NCBI RefSeq assembly: GCF_003627755.1
Contig: NZ_CP032695.1
Location: 496,001-560,000, forward strand
Direction of reading: 5' to 3'
DNA from: Rhizobium jaguaris
GTDB lineage: Bacteria; Pseudomonadota; Alphaproteobacteria; Rhizobiales; Rhizobiaceae
DNA length: 64,000 nucleotides
Shown: positions 55,726 through 64,000 of the stretch, in pieces
How positions within the stretch are numbered: the first letter of the stretch is position 1
Layout: each line of letters begins with the position of its first letter
The notes under the pieces: model-generated
Seen by the model: the letters and a program-made list of their open reading frames with translations, nothing else
The model's database searches: none
Told to the model about the DNA's origin: nothing
Translations under genes and position numbers: made by a program

Positions 55726-58311
55726 ATGGTTAGCGTCACGATCGACACACAAACGCTGGAAGTTGAGGCCGGCTCGACGGTGCTGCAGGCCGCCCAGCGT
55801 TTGGGCATCGACATCCCGACCTTCTGCTATCTGAAACGCCTGCCGGCGCTGGCCTCCTGCCGCATGTGTCTGGTGGAGATCGAGGGGTTGCGGCGGCTGC
55901 AGCCGTCCTGCGCCACCGCGGTAACCGATGGCATGGTGGTGCGGACGAACACGCCGCTGATCGAGGAAACGCGCTCTTCCATGCTCGACATGCTACTCGC
56001 CAACCATCCCCTCGATTGCCCGATCTGCGACAAGGGCGGCGAATGTGAGCTTCAGGATATGGTGATGGCGTACGGCCCGCGCGAAAGCCGGTTCCGCGAT
56101 GACAAACGTGTGTTCCACTCGAAAGATATCCGCCTCAGTCCGGTGATCATCATGAACGTCAACCGCTGCATTCAGTGCCAGCGCTGCGTCCGGATGTGTG
56201 AGGAGGTTGTCGGCGCGGTTGCGCTCGGCACCGTCGAAAAAGGCATGGATACCGCCGTCACCGGCTTCGAGGGGAGCCTCGCAAGTTGCGATCAGTGCGG
56301 CAATTGCGTCGAGGTTTGCCCTGTCGGGGCGCTGATGAGCTTCCCCTATCGCTACAAGGCGCGGCCCTGGGATCTGGTTGAGACCGACACCATTTGCCCG
56401 CATTGCGGCACCGGTTGCCAACTGACAGTCGGCACGCGCAAGGGCGAGTTCATGCGGGTGCGCTCGAAATGGGACGAGGGGGTCAATCACGAAACGCTCT
56501 GCGCACGGGGACGCTTCGGCCTCGATTTCGTCACAAGCCGGGACCGGATAAAGCGGCCGATGATCCGTCGTGACGGCGTCCTGGTGCCGGTTTCCTGGGA
56601 CGAAGCGGGGGATTATCTGCGCCGGCGTTTGTCTGCCGTCGAGAGCAAGGCTGCTGGCGGGCTGGCGTCGCCGCGCCTGCCAAATGAGGTGCTTTATCAG
56701 TTCCAGAAGCTGATGCGGACGGTCTTCGGGACCAACAATATCGACTGCTCGACGCGCTGGTCCACACCCTTCGATATACTCGGTCCGTTGGCCGCAAGCT
56801 TCTACAGCCGAGCACCGCTCGACGAAGTGATCGGCAAAGACTGCGTGCTCATTGTTGGCGGCAACGTTACCGAAGAGAATCCGGTCACCGAATATCTGCT
56901 ACGGGACGCCGCACGGCGGCGACACACCGCGTTGCTCATGCTCTCGGCGCGGCCATCCCGTCTGGACGCCGATGCCCGGGCAGTCCTTCGTGCCCCACCG
57001 GGCGGAGAAGCGGCAAGCCTGGCGGCTGTTGTAGCCGAGCTTGCAGCGGTCGCCGATCAGACGTTGCCGAGCGACGACTTGGCGGACATCCAAGCAAAAA
57101 TCAGCAGGCCGGCGGTGAGTACAGACGGGCTGGATCGTCTGGTCGCCGCGCTCAAGGAAGGCCACAGCGTTACCGTGCTTGTCAGCGTCGACCTGCTGAG
57201 ATTGCCGGAAGCGCGAGCGACGCTGCAACAACTCAACAACCTGCTGCAGCTTCTCAGCCGGCTCGGCAAATGCCCTACAATGCAGTTTCTCTTCGACCGT
57301 GCCAACCAGATGGGGGCCTGGGACATGGGGGTTCTGCCGGCGGCTCTCCCAGGACTGCAGGCTGTCGGTGGTGATGAGGCTCGCGGAACACTCGCACGGA
57401 ACTGGAGTACCGAAATCCCCTCCGAACCCGGCGCGGGTCTCGACGCCATGCTGGAGCTCTGCGTCGGTGGACGGATGGGCATGCTCTACATCGCCGGAAG
57501 TGACCCATTGATCGCCTATCCCGACAGGAGTTTCGTGACACGGGCACTTGGCGCCGCCGATCTCCTGATCGTGCAGGACACCTTCCTCACGGAGACGGCG
57601 GGCCTGGCAGAGGTCGTGCTGCCCGCCGCAGGTTATGGCGAGGAATCCGGCACCTTCACCAACAACGAAGGCCGGACCCAAAATGTCCATAAATTCCGCG
57701 AACCTGCCTTCGAGGCGCGAAGCAATCTGGCGATCTTCGATTTCGTCGCGGCGTTGCGTAACCAGCCACTGCAGCCATCGACGCAAGGCGAAATTTTTGC
57801 CGAGATTACCCGGCTGGTTCCCGCCTATCAGGGTCTGACGCAGGAGGAGCTTGGCGCCGACGGTGCGTTCACCAAGGCGGTCCCAACATCACCGGCTGGC
57901 GGGTTCTTCGCGCCGTCGCCTACCCCGAAAGCAGCCGACCGGCTGATGCTGGTCACCGGCAACGGCCTGTTCCACAATGGATATCTCTCCGAACGCTCGG
58001 AGATCCTGAATACGATCGCTGAAGACCCCTATGTCGAGATGAGCGGAGAGGATGCCGCACAACTTGGCCTTTCGGATCGCGATCAGGTGATCGTGCGATC
58101 CGACCGGGGTGAATTAACGGCGAAGCTCAAAGTCAACAGACGTTTCCCAACGGGCCTCGTGTTCGTTCCTGAAAACTACAGGGCCCTGCGTCTCAACAAC
58201 CTCATGCGGCGGGGCGAATACCCATGTCCGGTGGATGTTCAAAAGGCACATGCGGTCTTCGAGTTTCCCAGGGCTGCCGGCGCCGAGGCGAGACCGGAGA
58301 GTCCGAGCTGA
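55726..58311 (+). CDS. nuoG: NADH-quinone oxidoreductase subunit G
   Basis: The 861-aa iron-sulfur subunit has a [2Fe-2S] domain (Cys34, 45, 48, 62), the His94-Cys98-Cys101-Cys107 cluster, two [4Fe-4S] sites around 148-158 and 188-198, and a molybdopterin-like domain. Cys224, 227, 231 and 259 (CPHCGTGC ... LCARG) form the extra cluster N7, found in E. coli and Thermus but not in mitochondrial complex I. ATG 55726 has GAGGAAGTC upstream; ATG 55702 or 55678 are alternatives. Confidence 0.93.
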   Translation: MVSVTIDTQTLEVEAGSTVLQAAQRLGIDIPTFCYLKRLPALASCRMCLVEIEGLRRLQPSCATAVTDGMVVRTNTPLIEETRSSMLDMLLANHPLDCPICDKGGECELQDMVMAYGPRESRFRDDKRVFHSKDIRLSPVIIMNVNRCIQCQRCVRMCEEVVGAVALGTVEKGMDTAVTGFEGSLASCDQCGNCVEVCPVGALMSFPYRYKARPWDLVETDTICPHCGTGCQLTVGTRKGEFMRVRSKWDEGVNHETLCARGRFGLDFVTSRDRIKRPMIRRDGVLVPVSWDEAGDYLRRRLSAVESKAAGGLASPRLPNEVLYQFQKLMRTVFGTNNIDCSTRWSTPFDILGPLAASFYSRAPLDEVIGKDCVLIVGGNVTEENPVTEYLLRDAARRRHTALLMLSARPSRLDADARAVLRAPPGGEAASLAAVVAELAAVADQTLPSDDLADIQAKISRPAVSTDGLDRLVAALKEGHSVTVLVSVDLLRLPEARATLQQLNNLLQLLSRLGKCPTMQFLFDRANQMGAWDMGVLPAALPGLQAVGGDEARGTLARNWSTEIPSEPGAGLDAMLELCVGGRMGMLYIAGSDPLIAYPDRSFVTRALGAADLLIVQDTFLTETAGLAEVVLPAAGYGEESGTFTNNEGRTQNVHKFREPAFEARSNLAIFDFVAALRNQPLQPSTQGEIFAEITRLVPAYQGLTQEELGADGAFTKAVPTSPAGGFFAPSPTPKAADRLMLVTGNGLFHNGYLSERSEILNTIAEDPYVEMSGEDAAQLGLSDRDQVIVRSDRGELTAKLKVNRRFPTGLVFVPENYRALRLNNLMRRGEYPCPVDVQKAHAVFEFPRAAGAEARPESPS

Positions 58312-58358
58312 AACATCGCAGTCTCACTGGCCTACGTCCGCGCATCGAGCCGGCGAGA

Positions 58359-58799
58359 TCAATGATAACGGGTCCCGGCAATATATTCGTGCATTGCCTC
58401 TTCGTTGTGCAGGGATTCTTCGAGCCGGTGCTTGACCACGTCGCCGATGCTCACCACGCCGATGGGGGTGTTGCCATCCATGACCAGCACATGGCGCGTC
58501 CGCCGTTGGGTCATGATCGCCATCACATAGGGCAGCAAATCCTGTGTCGAACACGTCGCCACATTGCGGTTCATGATGTCGGCAACCCGCATCATGGGTG
58601 CCTCGGTGCCGTGTTCGGCCACCGCATTGCAGCAGTCCCGCTCTGACAGCGTGCCTATGCATTCTCCGGGCTTGCGGCCAACGACCACGAAGCCGATGTT
58701 CTTGTCCCGAAACAGCCGCAGGACCTCCACCATCGGCCGATCCGGCCTGATCGAGATGAGTTCGGGAGATTTGTTTTTCAAAATTTGGCACACATGCAT
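58359..58799 (-). CDS. CBS-domain protein
   Basis: The 146-aa protein consists of two CBS domains (about res. 10-65 and 78-135) with IGTLSERDCCNAV and TPIGVVSIGDVVKHRL. Such pairs bind adenosine nucleotides and sense energy state. AGGAGGCTCAG precedes ATG 58799. It is downstream of nuoI on the same strand, 42 bases from its stop, so it may be co-transcribed with nuoH-nuoI and respond to cellular energy. Confidence 0.83.
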   Translation of the reverse strand: MHVCQILKNKSPELISIRPDRPMVEVLRLFRDKNIGFVVVGRKPGECIGTLSERDCCNAVAEHGTEAPMMRVADIMNRNVATCSTQDLLPYVMAIMTQRRTRHVLVMDGNTPIGVVSIGDVVKHRLEESLHNEEAMHEYIAGTRYH

Positions 58800-58841
58800 C
58801 TGAGCCTCCTGTCTCACACTCCGGCTGGACGGCAGGCGCGT

Positions 58842-59408
58842 TCACGTTCGCCGGATATTTCGCCACCAGTTGTAACCTTGCGGTTCGCTCGTTTCGACCA
58901 GAACTTCCTCTTCGGTGTTCAGGCGCGCAGCGACCACGCCACCGCCGGTTATCGCCTTGCCCGGCTTGCCGAGCAGATCGTCGCGCCCGATCACCAGGTC
59001 ACGGGATGAAAAACTCGAGAATTCGTACTGCTGACCAAGCGCGATCGCGTCTGCGGGACAGGCGTCTTCGCACAGCCCGCAGAACAGGCACCGAGCCGTA
59101 TCGATCTCGAATTTTGCGGGGTGACGATTGCCCTTCTCATCTTCGTAAGGGATGACTTCGATGCAGTCGCAGGGACAAATCCGCGCGCAGAGTTCGCAGG
59201 CCACGCATTTGATCTCGCCCTCGTCGTCGCGCTTCAGGAAGTGGTGACCGCGGTAACGCGAGTAGGGCAGCCATTTTTCCTTGTCGGGATATTGCATGGT
59301 CACAGATCTGGAGAACATGTAGCCGGAGGTCAAAGCCAAGGCTCTCGCCAGATCGGCGAAGAATGCCCAGCCGATCCATGTTCCAAGTCTGTCCTGCGCG
59401 CGCGACAT
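58842..59408 (-). CDS. nuoI: NADH-quinone oxidoreductase subunit I
   Basis: The 188-aa ferredoxin-like subunit has two [4Fe-4S] motifs: Cys68, 71, 74, 78 (CVACELCARICPC) and Cys107, 110, 113, 117 (CLFCGLCEDACP). It is on the opposite strand from the rest of the cluster, behind nuoH. The N-terminal ~35 residues hold a membrane-associated helix. Confidence 0.94.
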   Translation of the reverse strand: MSRAQDRLGTWIGWAFFADLARALALTSGYMFSRSVTMQYPDKEKWLPYSRYRGHHFLKRDDEGEIKCVACELCARICPCDCIEVIPYEDEKGNRHPAKFEIDTARCLFCGLCEDACPADAIALGQQYEFSSFSSRDLVIGRDDLLGKPGKAITGGGVVAARLNTEEEVLVETSEPQGYNWWRNIRRT

Positions 59409-59438
59409 TGCCGCCTCGCTGCGGAGCCGTAATGGCCC

Positions 59439-60425
59439 CTAAAAGAAAACAATTCCAGTTAGGATTATGTTCGCGATCGATAGAGGAAGCAAGACTTTCC
59501 ATCCGATCGCCATCAGCTGGTCGTAGCGATAGCGGGGGAAAGTAAAGCGGAATAACATGAACAGATAGACGAAGAACGCGACCTTGAGCAGAAACCAGAG
59601 GAGCGGTGGCAGCGGGATCAATATACCGTTCCAGCCGCCAAAGAATAGGATCACCACCAGCACCGACATCAAGAGCATGATGGCATATTCGCTGACCATG
59701 AAGAACGCAAAGCGGATGCCGCTGTATTCGGTATGGAACCCGGCCCCCAGATCGCCTTCCGCCTCCGCCAGATCGAAGGGAATGCGTTGCGCTTCGGCCA
59801 GTCCGGCGACGAAGAACACGAAGAAGCCAATCGGTTGATAGACGATATTCCAGACATGGGCTTGTGCTCGCACAATTTCGAGCAGACTCATGGATTGCGC
59901 CAGCATCACCACGCCAATGACCGAGAATCCCATCGGGATCTCGTAGCTGATCATTTGCGCACACGTTCTGAGGCTGCCCAGAACGGCATATTTGCTGTTA
60001 GCGGCCCAGCCGCCGAAGATGACGCCATAAACCTCGATCCCAATCACAGCGAAGACGAAAAGGATCGCCACATTCATGTTGGAAACGTAGAGCGTGATTT
60101 CGGTGCCGAGGACCGAGACATTTTCGCCGAAAGGGATCGCGACGAACACCACAAAGGGTGGGACGAGCGCCAGGATCGGCGCCAGTTTGAACAGGAAGCG
60201 GTCGGCTTCGGCCGGAATATGGTCTTCTTTGGTTAGGAGCTTGATCCCGTCCGCCATCGGCTGCAGTAGCCCGTGCCAACCCACGCGCATCGGCCCCATC
60301 CGCTGCTGCATGTGTCCGGCGATCTTGCGTTCAAGCCAGGTCAGCGGCAAGGGCAGCAACAGGAGGGCCGCGATCAGAAACGCGACCTTGAAGGCGATCA
60401 GACCAAGGGCGACGATAAGTTCCAT
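59439..60425 (-). CDS. nuoH: NADH-quinone oxidoreductase subunit H
   Basis: The 328-aa membrane subunit has eight helices and the NuoH marks LTWLERKIAGHMQQRMGP, QPMADGIKLLTKED and LAEAEGDLGAGFHTEYSG. It forms the quinone channel with NuoB/D. It is read leftward, opposite to nuoJ-G, and precedes nuoI by 30 bases. Confidence 0.94.
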   Translation of the reverse strand: MELIVALGLIAFKVAFLIAALLLLPLPLTWLERKIAGHMQQRMGPMRVGWHGLLQPMADGIKLLTKEDHIPAEADRFLFKLAPILALVPPFVVFVAIPFGENVSVLGTEITLYVSNMNVAILFVFAVIGIEVYGVIFGGWAANSKYAVLGSLRTCAQMISYEIPMGFSVIGVVMLAQSMSLLEIVRAQAHVWNIVYQPIGFFVFFVAGLAEAQRIPFDLAEAEGDLGAGFHTEYSGIRFAFFMVSEYAIMLLMSVLVVILFFGGWNGILIPLPPLLWFLLKVAFFVYLFMLFRFTFPRYRYDQLMAIGWKVLLPLSIANIILTGIVFF

Positions 60426-60755
60426 GATCCGCGGCTACTTCTTCACGGGTTGAAACGCGCCACCGGACTTCAGTTCCGGCTAAACATCGAGCACTTCCAC
60501 AGGGTACAACGGTGACGCACCTCACACAATGCCATCACCGTCTGCCTGGCCGCGATATCGAGCTCTATTCCTTTCGCCCGCGATCGCCGATGGCGGGATC
60601 TCCGGTTTGAACCGCTCAGATGGTTTTTTAGCTCAATGCTCGCGCCAAGGGCGGAACCTTTGTTCAATAAGAAAATAAGAAAATTGCGCCTTGCCGCGGT
60701 TCAGGGCATCCTGTGATAGCCGAAAATTGTGCCTATGGCAGTTGGAGGAATGCCG
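60426..60755. other. Intergenic region between nuoH and EF-G-like gene
   Basis: This 330-base stretch holds the divergent promoters of nuoH (leftward) and the EF-G-like gene (rightward). An AT-rich patch lies near 60660-60690. No credible ORF or palindrome found. Confidence 0.5.
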
Positions 60756-62717
60756 ATGCGTTGCTTTACCGTACTTGGACCCTCGCAGACTGGAAAATCG
60801 ACAATTGTCGAAAAGCTCGGCTCGCTGGAGGGAACGCCGAGAAAATCCAGCTCTCCCTATGGACTGAATTTGACAGAATTCACCTTCACAAACGAAGCCT
60901 GGTGCGCGCTTGATGCACCGGGACCGAACGAAGCGTTAGCGCATGTGCAGCACGCGCTTCTCGCCAGCGACGCCTGCATTCTGTGTGTTTCTCCAGCTCC
61001 CGAGGAGGCTGTGCTCGCCGCGCCCTATCTGCGCATAATCGAGGCTTCGCAGACGCCTTGCATCCTCTTCGTCAATAGGATGGACGAACCGAGAGGGCGG
61101 CTAAGGGATGTGATCGCCGCGCTTCAGGACTATGCCAACCACAGCCTTCTGCTTCGCCAGGTCCCGATCCGCGAGGGGGATAGGATCGTGGGTAGTTGCG
61201 ATCTGATTTCGGAACGGGCATGGCGCTACCGGGAAGGCCAAACTTCGGCGTTGATCGCGATCCCGGAAAGCACCGCCGAGCGCGAGCACGAAGCGCGAAC
61301 CGAGCTTTTGGAACACCTGTCGGAATTCGATGACTGGCTCCTCGAGGAACTGATCGAGGACAGAGAACCGGCCAGCGACGCACTTTATGCCATTTCATCC
61401 CGGGTTCTCAGGGAAAACAGGATCATTCCAGTCCTGATCGGCTCTGCAAGCCATGGCAACGGCATGATGAGATTGATGAAGGCGCTCCGCCACGAAGCGC
61501 CGCCGGTAGCGGCTCTTCGACAGCGTCTCGCTCGTGCGAGCGCCGTCGAGGAAGGAAGGCTGACGGCCGTAAGCTTCCACGCCTATCATCGTCAGAATAT
61601 CGGCAAAACGGTGCTCGTGCGTGCGCTTGGTGAGGGATTGCGGCAAGGCGTATCATTGGGCGGATCCGGCCTCGGCGCCGTACAGGATCCCGCAAACGGA
61701 CGGTCCAACTCGGCGATTGCGCCTGCGCCGGGGGATGTCTTCGCGACAGTCAAGTCCGACCACTTGCCCGTGCCGTCGTTGTTGACATCAGACGCGCCGG
61801 TCGCCCCGCCGGAGTGGACGGAGCCACCGACGCCGATGCTTGAAAGGATACTGGTCCCGGGCAGCGAGCGCGATGAAAACAAGCTCTCCGAAACGCTGGC
61901 TAAACTTTCCGAGACGGATCGCGGTCTGGTCGTTTTGCAGGAAGAAGGCACCGGTGCCCAGCTCGTCCGTGCCCAGGGGCCGGTGCATCTGCGCGATCTC
62001 TGCCGAACCCTGTCCGACGTCTTTCACATCGACGTGACCGATCGGACGCCCAGCCCGATCTACCGCGAGACAATCGCGAAGCCATCCGAGGTTCATTACC
62101 GCCATCGCAAACAAACCGGCGGTGCCGGGCAATTCGCAGATGTGAAGCTGAGCATTCGCCCCAACGAGCGTGGCCGGGGCTTCACCTTCAGCGAAACCGT
62201 CAAGGGTGGCGTCGTTCCGCGCAACTACATCCCTGCCGTCGAGGCAGGCGCGCGCGAAGCGATGGAGAAGGGGCCGCTCGGCTTCGGGGTCATCGATGTC
62301 GGCGTAACGCTGTTCGATGGTCAGCACCATGCCGTCGACAGTTCGGAACACGCCTTTCGAACCGCGTCGAAGATGGGAGTGCGACAGGCGCTTTCCGAAG
62401 GATCGGCCGTTTTAATGCAGCCGATCTTCCGCAGCGAAATTCACATTCCGTCGGTCTATTCCGGCAATCTCGTCCAGATCGTCTCCGCCCTCAAGGGCCA
62501 AGTTCTCGGCTTCGACCGGGATGAAACCGCCAAGGGGTGGGACATCTTCCGGGCACTCGTTCCGGGTAGCGCGCTCGACGATCTGGCGCGGACCCTGCGC
62601 TCGGCAACGCAAGGTATTGGTTATTTTTCCAAAGCCTTCGATCATTTCGAGGAACTATATGGCAAGGAAGCGGATGCCATCGTAAGGGCACACGAGACAC
62701 AACGCGTCGAACACTGA
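60756..62717 (+). CDS. Elongation factor G-like GTPase (FusA2-type)
   Basis: The 653-aa protein is an EF-G homologue with G1 GPSQTGKS (res. 8-15), G3 DAPG, and G4 NRMD in place of NKXD. A short translation-factor domain II follows, then the EF-G domains III-V (KQTGGAGQFADVKL near 470, PRNYIPAVEAGAREA near 500). It is shorter than housekeeping EF-G (~700 aa) and lacks the usual switch I sequence, so it is a specialised relative. GGAGG lies 7 bases before ATG 60756. It stands alone downstream of complex I genes. Confidence 0.83.
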   Translation: MRCFTVLGPSQTGKSTIVEKLGSLEGTPRKSSSPYGLNLTEFTFTNEAWCALDAPGPNEALAHVQHALLASDACILCVSPAPEEAVLAAPYLRIIEASQTPCILFVNRMDEPRGRLRDVIAALQDYANHSLLLRQVPIREGDRIVGSCDLISERAWRYREGQTSALIAIPESTAEREHEARTELLEHLSEFDDWLLEELIEDREPASDALYAISSRVLRENRIIPVLIGSASHGNGMMRLMKALRHEAPPVAALRQRLARASAVEEGRLTAVSFHAYHRQNIGKTVLVRALGEGLRQGVSLGGSGLGAVQDPANGRSNSAIAPAPGDVFATVKSDHLPVPSLLTSDAPVAPPEWTEPPTPMLERILVPGSERDENKLSETLAKLSETDRGLVVLQEEGTGAQLVRAQGPVHLRDLCRTLSDVFHIDVTDRTPSPIYRETIAKPSEVHYRHRKQTGGAGQFADVKLSIRPNERGRGFTFSETVKGGVVPRNYIPAVEAGAREAMEKGPLGFGVIDVGVTLFDGQHHAVDSSEHAFRTASKMGVRQALSEGSAVLMQPIFRSEIHIPSVYSGNLVQIVSALKGQVLGFDRDETAKGWDIFRALVPGSALDDLARTLRSATQGIGYFSKAFDHFEELYGKEADAIVRAHETQRVEH

Positions 62718-62788
62718 GACATTTACCGCGGGACGCGTGCGACCGTTTCAGCTGGGCTCGTCGGGTTTTATCCCGGGCTGCGGTGACG

Positions 62789-62995
62789 TCAGCTCAGGGG
62801 AAGCCCACGCTGTAGTGCGACGTGCTCAAGAACCTGCTTGACGTGGAGTGCGTCTGTTGGTGGCTGGCTGATTGCACCGGTTGCCGCTGCTTTCAGTGTC
62901 TTGTTGAGGTGATCAATCGCGATGATCAGCTCATCGTCACCAATAGCAGGATTTTCCACGATCGAATCCACGAGACGCGCAATCTGCCAAAACAT
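62789..62995 (-). CDS. Small hypothetical protein
   Basis: The 68-aa product (MFWQIARLVDSIVENPAIGD...) is acidic, helical, without signal peptide or membrane helix. AAGGGGA lies 9 bases before the ATG, which favours a real gene. I recognise no family. It converges with the EF-G-like gene. Confidence 0.5.
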   Translation of the reverse strand: MFWQIARLVDSIVENPAIGDDELIIAIDHLNKTLKAAATGAISQPPTDALHVKQVLEHVALQRGLPLS

Positions 62996-63271
62996 GTTTC
63001 ATTCCCCTTCAGTCATTGAAGCAAGCGAAGGGTACACGATTCTCTGGAACGGCGATTTTACACCGGCCCGAATGGTTGCCAGTTGATAAACCGCATTCTG
63101 CCAAAGTTCGGCAACCGGTTGATGCCCTTACGTCACATGTTCTGCTCCAGGACATTCGTGCTGTGGAAAACCGCTTCAAGGCTCTTCACCGATCCACCGA
63201 CAGCTCCGTGCACGGACCGGAAATTGGAGGGCCACGGTCCAGGGCCGCAGTTCGAAGCGCGGGCTCCGGCC
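62996..63271. other. Intergenic region
   Basis: This 276-base stretch between the small ORF and the end of the flavin monooxygenase gene has no credible ORF or palindrome. Confidence 0.4.
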
Positions 63272-64000
63272 TCAATTGCGCAGCAGCGGAAGCAATTGAT
63301 TGCCCTGCCTCTTGATCTCAGAAAGGTACGGTGTGTCGGAGAGCACGAAGTGAGTTATGCCCAGATCCTGGTACTTGCGCAGCGAACGCGCAACGTCGGC
63401 TGCGGAACCGACCAGCCATGTCGTGCCGGCGCCACCGCCGCCAAACTTGCCGGGCGCGGTATAAAGGTTGTCGTCAAGCACATCCCCGCGCCTGTGCAGA
63501 TCGAGCAGCCGCTGCTGGCCCACTGCCACTGCCCGGCGGTGATCGTTCCAGCCGGCGCCCTTGCCCATGGCCATTTCAGCGACCTTCGCCTCGGCGTCGG
63601 CCCAGGCTTGCTCCGTGGTGTCGCGGACCAGCGTGGTGATCCGCAATCCGAATTCCAGTGGAGGAAGGTCGCGCCCCAATTCTCTGCTTAAAACCTTCAG
63701 CCGCTCGATCCGCTCACGAACGCCGTCGAGAGGCTCACCCCAGAACAGCTGGACATCGGCCTCGGTGGCAGACACTCGCTCGGCCGCCTCCGAGGCTCCG
63801 CCGAAATAGAGCTTGGGGTGTCGACGGTCGCCGCGGACCTGGATGCGCGGCTCTATGGTGGATTCGGTGACGTGGAAGTGTTCGCCGGCATAAGTGACGT
63901 TCTCTTCGGTCCACAGTCTGCGAACCAGCCGCATGAATTCCTTGGTGCGGGCATAGCGGTGCGCCTGATCGCCTTCGCTGTCGCCATAGGCGGCCAGCTT
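63272..64000 (-). CDS. LLM-class flavin-dependent monooxygenase, N-terminus beyond the window
   Basis: The frame is open to the window edge on the minus strand, so the N-terminus is missing. The visible ~242 residues are the second half of a luciferase-like TIM barrel of the SsuD (alkanesulfonate monooxygenase) type: HRYARTKEFMRLV, YFGGASEAAERVS, and TTWLVGSAADVARSLRKYQDLGI. Such enzymes use FMNH2 and oxygen to cleave alkanesulfonates or similar compounds. Neighbours would lie outside the window. Family call is good; substrate open. Confidence 0.85.
   Translation of the reverse strand, partial: KLAAYGDSEGDQAHRYARTKEFMRLVRRLWTEENVTYAGEHFHVTESTIEPRIQVRGDRRHPKLYFGGASEAAERVSATEADVQLFWGEPLDGVRERIERLKVLSRELGRDLPPLEFGLRITTLVRDTTEQAWADAEAKVAEMAMGKGAGWNDHRRAVAVGQQRLLDLHRRGDVLDDNLYTAPGKFGGGGAGTTWLVGSAADVARSLRKYQDLGITHFVLSDTPYLSEIKRQGNQLLPLLRN

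Overview
The window reads as an accessory replicon (or accessory chromosomal region) of an alphaproteobacterium of the Rhizobium/Agrobacterium group. The grounds are high GC, tightly overlapping operons (ATGA, GTGA and TGATG junctions), many ABC sugar importers each with its own regulator, a MocE-type Rieske ferredoxin, tagatose kinase/GatZ genes, and what looks like a second, non-housekeeping complex I (nuo) cluster. The taxon is inferred from gene content only. I saw no rRNA, tRNA, CRISPR array or insertion sequence.

Left part (1-14 kb). A truncated MmyB-type regulator is followed by a secreted Cys-rich protein/OmpA pair. Then comes one long leftward operon (10531 to 2139): a Tat-exported binding protein, two MalF/MalG-type permeases, two TIM-barrel isomerases, a Gfo/Idh/MocA dehydrogenase, an alpha/beta hydrolase, a ribulose-phosphate-epimerase homologue and a ROK kinase. 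No ATPase gene is in the operon. A second dehydrogenase and an HSL-type esterase diverge from it, and a LacI regulator closes the block.

Second sugar block (14-24 kb). This holds TagK-like kinase, GatZ, a HAD phosphatase, a SorC regulator, a LacD/YihT-type class I aldolase, an unusual ROK kinase fused to a P-loop kinase domain, and an RbsB/RbsC/single-domain ATPase importer. Together they look like a ketohexose/hexitol (tagatose-type) route.

Middle (24-43 kb). An Old Yellow Enzyme (nemA) diverges from a LysR gene, followed by a flavin amine oxidase and an aldo/keto reductase. A complete cecR-ybhGFSR-type ABC efflux operon follows, with a perfect 16-bp palindrome before the TetR gene. Next are a MocE-type ferredoxin with its reductase, a LacI regulator, a membrane di-iron hydroxylase, an orphan binding protein, a TIM-barrel isomerase and glutathione-dependent formaldehyde dehydrogenase. 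This group suggests an oxidative demethylation pathway, possibly rhizopine-like, with formaldehyde disposal.

Right part (43.6-60.4 kb). An unusual complex I locus runs nuoJ-K-L, an 84-aa membrane protein, a 591-aa extra antiporter-like subunit, then nuoM-N and nuoA-B-C-D-E-F-G. On the opposite strand are nuoH, nuoI and a CBS-domain gene. The extra subunit carries a NuoL-like C-terminal tail that the short NuoL lacks, and has Asn where other antiporter-like subunits have the TM7 lysine. This is the most interesting system in the window. The end holds an EF-G-like GTPase, a small ORF and a truncated LLM-class flavin monooxygenase.
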